A stretch of 7,324 nucleotides of DNA from Candidatus Margulisiibacteriota bacterium (GTDB taxonomy: Bacteria; Margulisbacteria; Marinamargulisbacteria; DT-59): contig JABSQL010000170.1 of the NCBI GenBank assembly GCA_013215865.1, positions 1 to 7,324 on the forward strand, written 5' to 3'. Every line of letters starts with the position of its first letter. Within the stretch, counting starts at the first letter, position 1. Made by a program: the position numbers and the translations under genes. Positions 1 through 7,190 of the stretch are shown here, in pieces. A model generated the notes under the pieces. It was not told where the DNA came from. It worked only from the letters and a program-made list of their open reading frames with translations, and ran no database searches.

Positions 1-78
1 CTTGCACTTATATCGTTGCCTCCCCATCGCTTTTCCGTTCTTGTAATAGCTTGTTTCTTGGCATTTTGGACAGTTCAT
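1..78 (-). CDS. IS1-like transposase, N-terminal fragment (runs off window)
   Basis: On the minus strand an ATG at 78 opens a frame of 26 codons that runs off the left edge without a stop. It begins MNCPKCQETSYYKNGKAMGR and continues QRYKCK. The CPKC pair, the YxKNGK stretch and the following RYKC form the zinc-ribbon typical of the N-terminus of IS1-family transposases (InsA-like), which binds the element ends. A clear ribosome binding site AAGGAG (91-86, minus) stands 7 bases before the ATG, which supports this start. The HTH and the DDE catalytic part would lie outside the window, so completeness cannot be judged. Other zinc-ribbon transposases or DNA-binding proteins start in a similar way, so the IS1 family assignment is likely rather than certain. 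Confidence 0.75.
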   Translation of the reverse strand, partial: MNCPKCQETSYYKNGKAMGRQRYKCK

Positions 79-124
79 ATAACAGCTCCTTTTTGCTTCT
101 ATTATAATACACTATACTATTTTA
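1..124 (-). mobile_element. IS1-like insertion sequence, 5' end only
   Basis: The left-edge transposase start plus its leader form the end of an insertion sequence that continues beyond position 1. The outer boundary is inferred to lie near 120-130, because minus-strand coding similarity to a methyltransferase stops there and the leader begins (minus sequence from 121: an AT-rich run with TATAAT). I could not see an unambiguous terminal inverted repeat or target duplication, because the other end is outside the window. The exact edge is therefore uncertain by about 10 bases. Confidence 0.55.
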
Positions 125-129
125 GCAAT
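101..129 (-). promoter_or_regulatory. Probable promoter of the IS1-like transposase
   Basis: On the minus strand a perfect -10 box TATAAT occupies 106-101, and ATTGCT at 129-124 is a poor but possible -35 box at a 17-base spacing. If the IS edge is near 122, the -35 hexamer would come from the interrupted methyltransferase gene, giving a hybrid promoter. The -10 box is clear; the -35 box and the hybrid origin are inference. Confidence 0.4.
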
Positions 130-280
130 CCCGAAAATTTTTGGCATGGGGGACAACTTTTTTACAAATTCTTTGGATCAATTGAATTTGTTCATTCGCT
201 AACGGAATGGCCCCTCTAATTCCTTGAAGGTAGTTTTTGGCTACATTTGTCGACTTCCAGATATCGTCTTTAATGGTCAT
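122..280 (-). pseudogene. Class I SAM-dependent methyltransferase, truncated N-terminus
   Basis: A minus-strand frame from ATG at 280 to TAA at 124-122 encodes 52 residues starting MTIKDDIWKSTNVAKNYLQG and ending near AKNFRDC. GAGGAG at 294-289 lies 8 bases before the ATG and supports this start. The opening resembles small class I methyltransferases in which an N-terminal helix (W-S...VAKNYLxGIRGAIP) precedes the motif I strand, usually of the form F-L-D-x-G-C-G. Here the frame stops exactly where the glycine-rich SAM-binding loop should begin and IS1-like sequence takes over. The product would lack the whole catalytic core, so the gene is taken as dead. The substrate cannot be inferred. The family call rests on recognition of the N-terminus only, without a surviving catalytic motif. 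Confidence 0.55.
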
Positions 281-294
281 GACAGGATCTCCTC

Positions 295-413
295 ATAAGT
301 ACCATTTTCTAAAACAGAATATGAACTTCAATGTTTCTGTGGTGTATTTTGGCATTGAATGGTAGGGTAAGTCAATAAAATATACCGATTCACTGAATTA
401 TAGGAACTTTACT
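295..413. promoter_or_regulatory. Divergent intergenic region with inverted repeats
   Basis: This 119-base spacer separates the minus-strand methyltransferase remnant from the plus-strand nuclease and must hold promoters for both. For the nuclease a weak candidate is TTGAAT (355-360) with AATATA (379-384), 18 bases apart. AGGAA at 402-406 lies 7 bases before the nuclease ATG and serves as its ribosome binding site. Two inverted repeats are visible: TACCATT (300-306) with AATGGTA (358-364), and ACAGAA (314-319) with TTCTGT (335-340). The inner one spans 27 bases. They could be operator or recombinase sites, but nothing in the sequence proves it. No Tn3-type terminal repeat was recognised here. 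Confidence 0.4.
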
Positions 414-1529
414 ATGACAAACTTTAAAAACCTGTTGAGCCTAATCACTGTAACACAAGATCAGCTGCAACAATCTGTATTACAACAAACTAATAATCTA
501 CTGACCGTTCGAAACTGGTTGATTGGCTTTTACATTTTTGAGTATCAACAGGACGGACAAGACCGTGCCAAATATGGTGAAAACCTAATTCAAGAGCTTG
601 CAGAAGAACTTAAATCAAAAAAACGGAATGGGTTTTCAGAGACAAATTTAAGGCTGTATCGACAGTTTTATTTGACCTACCCACAGATTCATCAGTCGCT
701 GACTGATAAATTCATCAAATCAAATTTGAAGTTTTTAGAGTCGGACATTCACAAAAATAAAGCTCAGTTAAACATATCATCTCACAGTCCAAAATCAGAA
801 ATTCTTCTTCGTCATTTCACATTCACTCACTTTGTCGAATTGATCAAGGTTCAGGACCCATTAAAGAGAGCATTTTATGAAGTAGAAGGAATAAATGGAC
901 ATTGGAATGTACGTCAACTCAAACGACAGATCCAAAGTCTACTTTACGAACGAACTGGCTTATCAAAAAACAAACACTCCTTGCTTGAGAAGACACACTC
1001 AAAGGATTTTTTGCTTGATATTAAAGACACCATCAAAGATCCTTATATTCTTGAATTCACAGGTCTAGAAGAGAGGCCAGAATTTAGCGAAAATGATCTT
1101 GAAACGGCTTTGCTTAATCACATCCAAGAGTTTTTACTCGAACTAGGCACTGGCTTTTGTTTTGAAGCCAGGCAAAAACGGATCACGATAGATAACGAAC
1201 ATGATCGAATCGATCTGATCTTTTATCACCGTATTCTTAAATGTCACGTATTGGTTGATCTCAAAATAAGGGCATTTTCACATCAGGATGTTGGTCAAAT
1301 GAACTTTTATTTAAACTATTATAAAGAAAATATCGTGGCTAAAACAGATAATGCGCCAATTGGCCTGATCCTATGTACCGACAAAAACAAAACAAAGGTT
1401 GAATATGCAACGGCTGGTTTAAAAAGCAGTTTATTTGTCTCACAATACAAAGTTATGCTGCCAGATGAACACGAATTAGAGGCTTTAATCGAACGAGATC
1501 GAGAGCAAATTGAGTTGCGTGAAAAGTAA
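414..1529 (+). CDS. PDDEXK nuclease domain protein (DUF1016/YhcG family)
   Basis: This 371-residue protein has the two-part build of the DUF1016/YhcG family and about its usual length. The N-terminal domain (about 28-110) carries the signature W-L-I-G-x-Y-I-x-E-Y (35-44), then DRAKYG (50-55) and GFSETNLR...RQFY (73-86). The C-terminal nuclease domain (about 220-345) contains [15 protein letters not shown] (236-250), an acidic residue in IDLIFYHR (D267) and VDLK (D282, K284), which match the D...(D/E)xK core, then QMxFYLNYY (295-303) and [11 protein letters not shown] (315-325). E230 is a possible first acidic residue. No signal peptide or membrane segment is seen, so it is cytoplasmic. AGGAA at 402-406 supports the start. 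The stop overlaps the next start as TAATG, so it is the first gene of the transposase operon. Family members are presumed DNA nucleases, and some lie near restriction or defence genes. The role here, whether in transposition, defence or as a passenger, is unknown. Confidence 0.9.
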   Translation: MTNFKNLLSLITVTQDQLQQSVLQQTNNLLTVRNWLIGFYIFEYQQDGQDRAKYGENLIQELAEELKSKKRNGFSETNLRLYRQFYLTYPQIHQSLTDKFIKSNLKFLESDIHKNKAQLNISSHSPKSEILLRHFTFTHFVELIKVQDPLKRAFYEVEGINGHWNVRQLKRQIQSLLYERTGLSKNKHSLLEKTHSKDFLLDIKDTIKDPYILEFTGLEERPEFSENDLETALLNHIQEFLLELGTGFCFEARQKRITIDNEHDRIDLIFYHRILKCHVLVDLKIRAFSHQDVGQMNFYLNYYKENIVAKTDNAPIGLILCTDKNKTKVEYATAGLKSSLFVSQYKVMLPDEHELEALIERDREQIELREK

Positions 1530-4477
1530 TGGGGTTTAGCCAGCCATATAACAAAAAATCATTAATTGAAAATTTCTCATTTCAACCCAATGAACTTAAA
1601 TTCTTAGGCAATAAGACAGGAAAAACTCGCTTAGGTGCGGCACTCCAGTTCAAATTTCTACAAAATGAAGGGCGTCTCCTAGACGAGGATTCAGAAATTC
1701 CAAAGCAAGTATTGGATTTTATTGCACACCAAGTCAATGCAGATTCAAAATCTTATCAAGACTATGACTGGGAAGGTCGAAATGTATCAATTCATCGTGC
1801 CCAAGTCCTAAAATATTTTGGGTTCAAAAAATACACAGTGTCAGATGTTGAGCACATCAAAACCCTTCTAATTGAATCCATCCTACATAGAACACATAAG
1901 ATTGAACACTTGAAAAGTGAAGTCTATCATGAATTTCGTCGCTTAAAAGTTATTCCGCCACCTGAAGGCCGAATTCTTAGACGAATTATTCGTCCTGCAT
2001 TAAGCCAATTTGAATCTGACCTTTTTATAAAAATTACTAGAAGCGTTTCTCAAGACTCCCTTAAAAAAATCGACGAGTTTGTTGCTCAAGAAGGTATAGA
2101 GATATCTGAATCAATTAAACCCGTTTTATTTAATGACCTGAAAATTGGACCAGGTGCGGTTGGTCTAAAAAGTATGCTGTCTGAAATCAAAAAACTAGAG
2201 GCTATTGTATCGCTAGGCATCCCAGATAAAATTGCCACGTTTATTTCTCCGCAAGTCCTGAAAAAATATTATCGGCGTGCAGCATCTGAAAACACCTATC
2301 GAACAAACAATAGGGCAAAGCCTGTTCGTTATGCATTATTGATCCTATTCCTCGTTCATAAAAAAAGAGGAATTACAGACACCGTGATTGATTTACTGAT
2401 TCAAATTGTACACAACGTTGGCGCACACGCCGAAAAACGAGTCAAAAGAAACATTTTGAATGATGTTAAAAAAGTTTCGGGTAAATATGGAATTCTACTT
2501 CGATTATCTGAGTTATCTCTACAAAACCCAAAAGGAGTCATCAATCGAATAATTTATCCAATAGTTGGAGAAGGAAAACTGTCAGATATCGTCAAAGAGC
2601 TTCGTTCAAATTATAGTTATCAAACGCAAGTCTATACGGTTGTTCGAAGGTCATATGCCACTCATTACAGGCGAATGGTGCCATTAATACTTGATGTTCT
2701 CGACTTTCATTCAAACAACAAAGCATTCGCACCCATTATTGAGGCAATCCACTTACTTAAAAAGTATGCCACTACAAAAAAACAATGCTTTCCACTAGAA
2801 GAGGATATTCCGATTGAAGGTGTTATTCGTAAAAAGATGAAAGACTTGATCATCGAAACAGATGAGAATGGTAATCCACGTATAAATCGAATCAATTATG
2901 AGATATGTGTTTTGCAAGCGTTAAGAGATAAGATCAGATGTAGGGAAATATGGGCTACTGGCGCAGATCGATATCGAAACCCAGACGAAGATCTGCCTTC
3001 TGACTTTCAACTTAAAAAACAAGAGCATTATTTAGCGCTTAATTTAACTATGGATGTTGAATTATTTATGAATGATTTGAAAGATAAAATGGATACATCA
3101 CTTATACAGTTCAATAGAACCGTGCCAAAAAACAAAAAGGTGAAAATCATTAAGAAAAATGGAAAAGGTTGGATTACCTTAACCCCTAGCGAAGCACAGC
3201 CTGAAAATCAAAATATTGAGCGTATCAAAGATGAAATTATGGCTCGATGGCCATTAACAGATTTGCTAGATGTTGTTAAAGAAACCGATTTGAGAACGCA
3301 ATTTACAAAGCGATTCTACTCATCAGCTTCAAGAGAAATATTAGATCAAGAGACACTGAGAAAACGAATACTTCTTTCTAGCTTTGGAATTGGCACTAAC
3401 ACTGGATTAAAACACGTTACGTCTGGAAATCCAGATGTGAGCTATCGCGATTTATTGTATGTCAAAAAACGGTTCATCAACAAAGATAGCTTAAGAGAAG
3501 CAATTTCTGATATTGCTAATGCAATATTTAAAATTCGCTCCACAAAGATATGGGGAAAAGCAACAACAAGCTGCGCATCTGATTCAAAGAAATTTGGTGC
3601 CTGGGATCAAAATTTAATGACCGAATGGCACAATCGTTACCGAGGAAGAGGAATTATGATTTATTGGCATGTCGAAAAAAATTCGGTTTGCATCCATTCG
3701 CAAGTAAAACGATGTTCTTCATCCGAGGTTGCAGCAATGATCGAAGGAGTTATTAGGCATTGTACAGATATGGAAGTTCAAAAGAACTATGTGGATACAC
3801 ATGGCCAAAGTATTGTTGCGTTTGCATTCAGCCATATCTTAGGATTTCAGCTATTACCTCGACTCAAATCCATTCATTCTCAAAAATTGTATCTTCCAAA
3901 CAATGAATTAAAAGATACGCTTGGAAACTTAACTCTTATTTTATCAAAAGCAATCAACTGGAATCTCATTCGCACCCAATATGATGAAATGGTTAAATAT
4001 GCCACTGCGTTACGACTAGGAACTGCGGATACAGAATCCATATTAAAACGATTCACACGAAATAATCTGAAACATCCAACATATTTGGCTTTATGTGAAC
4101 TGGGTAAAGCTGTTAAAACAATTTTCTTATGTGAGTATCTAAGCTCAGAGGCATTACGACAAGAAATTCATGAAGGGCTTAATGTTGTTGAAAATTGGAA
4201 CTCAGCTAATGGGTTCATTCTCTATGGACACGGTGGTGAATTTGCGACTAATAATCTGGAAGAACAGGAAATAACGGCTCTTTGTTTGCACTTGATTCAA
4301 AACTGTATGATCTATGTGAATACACTCATGATTCAAGAAGTTTTGTCCGACAAGAAATGGAAATCTATTTTAACCAAAGAAGACTATCGAGCATTAACAC
4401 CCTTGATATACAAGCATATTACGCCATATGGTCGCTTTTACTTGAATATGGATAAAAGGATGAGGTTAAAATCCTAA
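1529..4477 (+). CDS. tnpA: Tn3-family transposase TnpA, full length
   Basis: At 982 residues this is a complete Tn3-family transposase (usual range about 950-1,020). The N-terminus ([22 protein letters not shown] region, about 15-40) matches the DUF4158 end-binding part. The C-terminal third (about 570-960) is the DDE_Tnp_Tn3 catalytic domain. The expected acidic residues are present: D685 in [12 protein letters not shown]756 in VDTHGQS, and the glutamate cluster EEQE at 911-914 before a helix with [12 protein letters not shown]. The end, [19 protein letters not shown], is the normal family C-terminus. TnpA binds the terminal repeats and joins them to a target by replicative transposition, giving a cointegrate. 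There is no strong ribosome binding site. The ATG overlaps the nuclease stop in TAATG, which favours translational coupling, and its own stop overlaps the recombinase start in the same way. It belongs to a different subgroup from the transposase fragment at 5723-6727. Confidence 0.95.
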   Translation: MGFSQPYNKKSLIENFSFQPNELKFLGNKTGKTRLGAALQFKFLQNEGRLLDEDSEIPKQVLDFIAHQVNADSKSYQDYDWEGRNVSIHRAQVLKYFGFKKYTVSDVEHIKTLLIESILHRTHKIEHLKSEVYHEFRRLKVIPPPEGRILRRIIRPALSQFESDLFIKITRSVSQDSLKKIDEFVAQEGIEISESIKPVLFNDLKIGPGAVGLKSMLSEIKKLEAIVSLGIPDKIATFISPQVLKKYYRRAASENTYRTNNRAKPVRYALLILFLVHKKRGITDTVIDLLIQIVHNVGAHAEKRVKRNILNDVKKVSGKYGILLRLSELSLQNPKGVINRIIYPIVGEGKLSDIVKELRSNYSYQTQVYTVVRRSYATHYRRMVPLILDVLDFHSNNKAFAPIIEAIHLLKKYATTKKQCFPLEEDIPIEGVIRKKMKDLIIETDENGNPRINRINYEICVLQALRDKIRCREIWATGADRYRNPDEDLPSDFQLKKQEHYLALNLTMDVELFMNDLKDKMDTSLIQFNRTVPKNKKVKIIKKNGKGWITLTPSEAQPENQNIERIKDEIMARWPLTDLLDVVKETDLRTQFTKRFYSSASREILDQETLRKRILLSSFGIGTNTGLKHVTSGNPDVSYRDLLYVKKRFINKDSLREAISDIANAIFKIRSTKIWGKATTSCASDSKKFGAWDQNLMTEWHNRYRGRGIMIYWHVEKNSVCIHSQVKRCSSSEVAAMIEGVIRHCTDMEVQKNYVDTHGQSIVAFAFSHILGFQLLPRLKSIHSQKLYLPNNELKDTLGNLTLILSKAINWNLIRTQYDEMVKYATALRLGTADTESILKRFTRNNLKHPTYLALCELGKAVKTIFLCEYLSSEALRQEIHEGLNVVENWNSANGFILYGHGGEFATNNLEEQEITALCLHLIQNCMIYVNTLMIQEVLSDKKWKSILTKEDYRALTPLIYKHITPYGRFYLNMDKRMRLKS

Positions 4478-5187
4478 TGGAACAATTTGAAAGAACCCCA
4501 GCAAAAGACAAGGCTAAGGCGATATTAAAATACTTTCGGCATGAACGCCCAGATTATTTCTATTTGAAAAACGTATTTAAAAACATCCGAGATCAGTTGG
4601 ATATTGGCGTGCCAAAAAAGCCTAAAAAACTGCCCTATGTGCCTACAGAGGAAGAGATTAAAAAATATTATGATGCTGTTTGGGGGTCTAAAAACTTTCA
4701 GGACATGATGATTATTAAGACGTTGATTTACACTGGAGTGAGAGTTAGTGAAGTTATTCGGATTAAACTGGATGATGTAAATTTTAAAAGCTGCCAAATT
4801 CGAATTGAACAAGGCAAAGGAAAAAAAGATCGAATCGTTCCTTTTCCGTCAAACTTTAAAGAGGTATTAGCGATGCACTGTGAAACCATGATACAAAAAA
4901 AAGCAGCATATCTTTTTGAATCATCGTGGAAAAAACAGTATACAGATCGTGGAATTCGAAAGTTGTTAGAGCGCTATTCTGAAAAAGCAGGTCTTAAACA
5001 GACTATTTCACCGCATAAACTTAGGCATTTCCTATTTACTTGGCTTAAAAAGCAAGGAATTGATGACGCATTGATTCAACCTTACTCCGGACACGATAGT
5101 CGTCAGTCACTTGAAATCTATTCAAAATTATCGATTACTGACGCTCAAAAAGAGTATGAAAATGTCATTCAATCATTCCCAATTTGA
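4477..5187 (+). CDS. Tyrosine recombinase/integrase, probable cointegrate resolvase
   Basis: This 236-residue protein is a tyrosine recombinase with all expected active-site residues: R89 in TGVRVSEV, K114 in the [11 protein letters not shown] hairpin, H180 and R183 in SPHKLRHF, H206 in SGHDS and the nucleophile Y215 in SLEIYSKL. It is shorter than Xer proteins (about 300 residues). Only about 50 residues precede the catalytic domain, so the core-binding domain is reduced. The gene overlaps the tnpA stop as TAATG, with GAGG at 4462-4465 upstream, so it is co-expressed with TnpA. Tn3 elements such as Tn4430 use a tyrosine recombinase (TnpI) instead of a serine resolvase to resolve cointegrates, and that is the likely job here. 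A role in integration or in inverting a segment is the alternative. No recombination site is proven; inverted repeats in 300-364 are one candidate. Confidence 0.9.
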   Translation: MEQFERTPAKDKAKAILKYFRHERPDYFYLKNVFKNIRDQLDIGVPKKPKKLPYVPTEEEIKKYYDAVWGSKNFQDMMIIKTLIYTGVRVSEVIRIKLDDVNFKSCQIRIEQGKGKKDRIVPFPSNFKEVLAMHCETMIQKKAAYLFESSWKKQYTDRGIRKLLERYSEKAGLKQTISPHKLRHFLFTWLKKQGIDDALIQPYSGHDSRQSLEIYSKLSITDAQKEYENVIQSFPI

Positions 5188-5227
5188 TGCTACTTTGCGG
5201 TTTTTGTCCAGAACCGTCTCCCAGGGC
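5185..5227 (+). repeat. Candidate right end of the main Tn3 element
   Basis: Just after the recombinase stop the sequence reads CTTTGCGGTTTTTGTCC (5193-5209), then a C-rich stretch ending CTCCC (5218-5222). Read inwards this gives GGGAG...ACAAAAACCGCAAAG, which resembles the pattern of Tn3-type terminal repeats (G-run outside, A-run then an AAG-like end inside; compare Tn4430). AGGGC at 5223-5227 could be the 5-base target duplication, with SDR coding similarity resuming at 5228. No left partner is visible in the window, so this is a pattern match only. Confidence 0.3.
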
Positions 5228-5704
5228 CAGATAGGCAAGTTTGACCATTTAATTACGACGATTAAGCACGCTCAGGTGAACGCAGCCTTTAATTCAAATA
5301 ATACAATTGATGCGCTAAGTGCTTTTAAGAGTAAGTTTTGGGGACAATATTATTGTGCAAAACATTGTTTAAACACAATTTCAAAACAAGGCTCAATTAC
5401 TTTAACTTCAGGTATTGCTAGTCAAAAAGGCTACAATGGATTTTCAACTACGGCTGCAATTAATGGGGCAATTGAATCTTTGGTGAAAACACTTGCTATT
5501 GAATTAGAACCTATCAGAGTTAATGCTGTTAGCCCCAGCTTTATAGAAAGGTTTCCTAATGATTTGAAACGACTGAATTTTATAAAGGGAGTGGAACCTA
5601 AACTTACTAAATTAGTGTCTCTTGATGACATCTCTGAGATTTATTTAGCTTTGATTGAAAACCTAAACAAAACTGGTGAAATAATTTATGGAGATATAAC
5701 TTAA
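5228..5704 (+). pseudogene. Short-chain dehydrogenase/reductase, N-terminal part missing
   Basis: From about 5228 the frame reads QIGKFDHLITT, then SAFKSKFWGQYYCAKH, GSITLTSGIASQKGYNG, FSTTAAINGAIESLVKTLA, IELEPIRVNAVSPSF and TGEIIYGDIT before TAA at 5702-5704. These are the middle and C-terminal parts of an NAD(P)-dependent SDR: the substrate loop, the strand before the catalytic serine (TSGIA), the helix after the active site and the RVNAVSP motif. The N-terminal Rossmann half with TGxxxGIG (about 70-75 residues) is absent, replaced by the right edge of the transposon. An open frame extends upstream to 5111 but overlaps the recombinase gene, and that part is not SDR-like. The usual YxxxK is replaced by S-T-T-A-A-I-N-G-A, as in a known SDR subgroup that lacks the Tyr-Lys pair. 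About 158 of the expected 230-250 residues remain, so it is almost certainly non-functional. Confidence 0.8.
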
Positions 5705-5718
5705 AGGAGTACTAATAG

Positions 5719-5756
5719 TCTCATGGGACTTTTTCCCTGTTTTTGCAGTGAGACCC
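5719..5756 (+). repeat. Degenerate Tn3-type terminal repeat (candidate)
   Basis: A 38-base stretch ends in GCAGTGAGACCC, followed by A. The outer 13 bases (5745-5757) match 11 of 13 bases of the better end at 6815-6827 (GCAGTTGGACCCA). The inner part is less alike. GTCTCA (5718-5723) and TGAGAC (5749-5754) also form a short inverted repeat across it. It sits just before the point where similarity to Tn3 transposase begins in the next frame, as expected for a junction made at an element end. The match is short and may be chance. Confidence 0.35.
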
Positions 5757-6727
5757 AACGTTCTGATGATGTTTTGCACACGGTAAGTGATGGACTCAAA
5801 TGTGGCATTAGTGTAGATTCACTCAACGCCAATCACTCATTCAAATATTTTGGGAAAGGGCGAGGCGTAAGTGTAAATAGGTTCCAGGATGAACGATTAT
5901 TTTCATTTCATTCACAGGTTTTTAGTCCAACTGACAGAGAAGCTCCTCATTTAATTGATGGGTTGTTACAAAATGATGTGGTTAAATCTGATTTTCATAT
6001 CACAGACACACATGGATTCAATGAAATTATTTTTGCCGTGACAAACCTGATTTCAGTTCGATTTACACCACGAATCAAAAATGTGGTGGATCAGGTTTTA
6101 TACTCGTTTCTACCCATTTCGCACTATCAGGAAAAGGGCTACAAGATTCTCCCAGACCGATATATTAATATAGATTTAATTGAAGAATATTGGGATGATA
6201 TTTTGAGGTTAATTGCGACCATAAAACTTAAACACACAACCGCTACACAAATTTTCAAACGCTTGAGTTCCTACTCAAAAAGCCATCCTTTGTATCAAGC
6301 GTTACAAGAATATGGCCGTGCTGTAAAAACAATTCTTATTTTGGACTACATTGATGATGTTGAACTTCGACAAATTATTGAGGTCGAGTTAAGCAAAGTC
6401 GAGCTTGCAAATAAGTTTTCGCGTGCAATCCGATTTGGAAACAATCAAGAATTTAATGTTGAAACCAAAGATGAACAAGAAATTATTGAAGGCTGTCGCC
6501 GACTCATTCACAATGCCATTGTTTGTTGGAATTATTTATACTTGTCTGAGCTTGTTGCAAATGCAGATACAAACACGCAAAAACAAGAATTTATTGAAAA
6601 AATACGCAGGAGCTCCATTTTAACTTGGCACCACATCAATATGTTCGGTGAGTATAATTTTTCGATTTTGCGCGATTTAAGCCCACGGCCTTTTGATGTG
6701 CCGAAAATCTTGTCGTTAATCTTATGA
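5723..6727 (+). pseudogene. tnpA: Tn3-family transposase, C-terminal catalytic fragment
   Basis: This open frame encodes 334 residues, about a third of a Tn3 transposase. The first 16 or so residues (MGLFPCFCSETQRSDD) look foreign. From about residue 17 the catalytic domain follows: D23 in VSDGLKCG, SLNANHSFKYFGKGRGVSV (about 33-51), D95 in TDTHGFNE, TPRIKN, and the glutamate motif DEQE at 250-253, ending with LTWHHINMFGEYNFS and FDVPKILSLIL, a normal family C-terminus. All three DDE positions remain but roughly 650 N-terminal residues needed for DNA-end binding are gone, so it should be inactive. The motifs (TDTHGFNEIIF against [11 protein letters not shown]) show it belongs to another Tn3 subgroup than the intact transposase. 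AAGGAG at 5703-5708 is 14 bases from the ATG, too far for a good start. The frame is the same as that of the upstream SDR remnant, separated only by TAA at 5702-5704. Confidence 0.85.
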
Positions 6728-6826
6728 AAAAAATGGGCACGAAAATAGATCAAAGTTTTGTGTTCAGTTAAGCATAAAATATGTTAGCTTTTAACGGTAA
6801 TTCCGTCCCGATATGCAGTTGGACCC
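5757..6826 (+). mobile_element. Remnant right part of a second Tn3-family element
   Basis: The truncated transposase and the 38-base terminal repeat downstream (6789-6826) together are the right end of a Tn3-family transposon whose left part has been deleted or separated. The 62 bases between the transposase stop and the repeat are a normal distance for this family. The left limit is set where transposase similarity starts, just after the end-like sequence at 5719-5756. The resolvase fragment at the right edge lies beyond this repeat and so is not inside this piece. Confidence 0.6.
6789..6826 (+). repeat. Tn3-type 38-base terminal inverted repeat (right end)
   Basis: The segment starts TTTTAACGGTAATTCCGTCC and ends GCAGTTGGACCC. 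It aligns well with the right end of Tn3 itself: TTAACG near the inner side, a TT-CGT-CC block in the middle and GACCC outside, with the same 38-base length. It lies 62 bases after the stop of the transposase fragment, the expected place. The five bases AGTAC after it would be the target duplication, but the left copy is not in this window. Confidence 0.65.
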
Positions 6827-7125
6827 AGTACTTATGTTTCTTTTTTTTTGACATGGGTTAGATATGGGCTCCTTTTTTTTAAACATTTTAGCTTATGCTT
6901 AGTTTTAATAGGAGTATATATAATAAAACGCGAGATAAATTTTTAGTGTAACTCATACTAACAGTGGTTTCTTAAATGAAAGAATTCAAGCCGTAGGTGA
7001 GATTTTCAATGTTAAGTGAACCCTTTTACCTTAAGAAGTACCGTAAGTAGCCTAATACGCCATATAAATCACATTTACATAAAATGTAAGCTTTTAGTGA
7101 TACGCGTTACTGAAATAGGGGTAGC
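6827..7125. other. Gene-free AT-rich spacer between element remnants
   Basis: About 300 bases without a credible gene: every frame is broken and only very short ORFs occur. Visible details are T-runs (6840-6849 and 6873-6880), TTGACA at 6848-6853 without a well-placed -10 box, and TATAAT at 6919-6924 with TGCTTA 17 bases upstream as a weak promoter. TTATGCTTA (6893-6901) is the reverse complement of TAAGCATAA (6769-6777) across the terminal repeat. There is a perfect small hairpin TTACAT-AAA-ATGTAA (7075-7089) and an imperfect palindrome at 7096-7111. It may be ancient host intergenic DNA or decayed element sequence. Confidence 0.5.
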
Positions 7126-7163
7126 AGGCCCAACTGTGTGGGAATTTACGGTCTGAGCAAAAG
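7126..7163 (-). repeat. Candidate degenerate left end of a third Tn3-like element
   Basis: Reading rightwards, AGGCCCAACTG (7126-7136) matches 9 of 11 outer bases of the inward-read 6826 end (GGGTCCAACTG). It is followed by a GGGAATTTACGGT stretch similar to the inner GGAATTACCGT, with a gap of a few bases. It stands about 55 bases beyond the stop of the minus-strand resolvase, the place where an end is expected when tnpR reads outwards. The alignment needs gaps, so this is tentative. Confidence 0.25.
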
Positions 7164-7190
7164 AATAGATTTTATGCAAAAGTATTCAAC

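Larger units (their letters stand above)
414..5222 (+). mobile_element. Tn3-family transposon core: nuclease, TnpA, tyrosine recombinase
   Basis: Three intact genes in one operon make up the transposition core. The right boundary is estimated near 5222-5227, where sequence after the recombinase stop gives way to SDR coding similarity. A Tn3-like end is possible there. I found no matching inverted repeat to the left of 414, so the left boundary is unknown. The element may have lost its left end, or it may extend leftwards and include the methyltransferase remnant with its IS insertion. The coordinates given are therefore the minimum supported core. Confidence 0.6.

Noticed and set aside
148..180. 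GGGGGACAAC followed by a T-run and ACAAA, resembling a Tn3-type left end
   Set aside because: It is fully explained as minus-strand methyltransferase coding sequence and does not align with the candidate right end beyond a few bases.
16..219. Plus-strand open frame of 67 residues at the left edge
   Set aside because: It runs antisense to the IS1-like transposase start and the methyltransferase remnant, both with good ribosome binding sites, and resembles no known protein.
848..860. TCAGGACCCA inside the nuclease gene, like the outer part of the terminal repeats
   Set aside because: It is in a conserved coding region and the match does not extend inwards.
4683..4700. GGGGGTCTAAAAAC inside the recombinase gene, similar to a Tn3 end
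   Set aside because: It encodes residues of an intact recombinase domain and shows no inner repeat part.
6724..6768. Tiny plus-strand ORF starting ATGAAAAAAATGGG
   Set aside because: Fourteen codons overlapping the transposase stop, with no ribosome binding site or recognisable product.
6848..6853. Perfect TTGACA -35-like box
   Set aside because: No -10-like hexamer lies 16-19 bases downstream and no gene follows, and it is next to a T-run where such a match is easy by chance.
6835..6882. T-runs suggesting intrinsic terminators after the transposase fragment
   Set aside because: No GC-rich stem precedes either T-run on the plus strand, so a rho-independent terminator is not supported.
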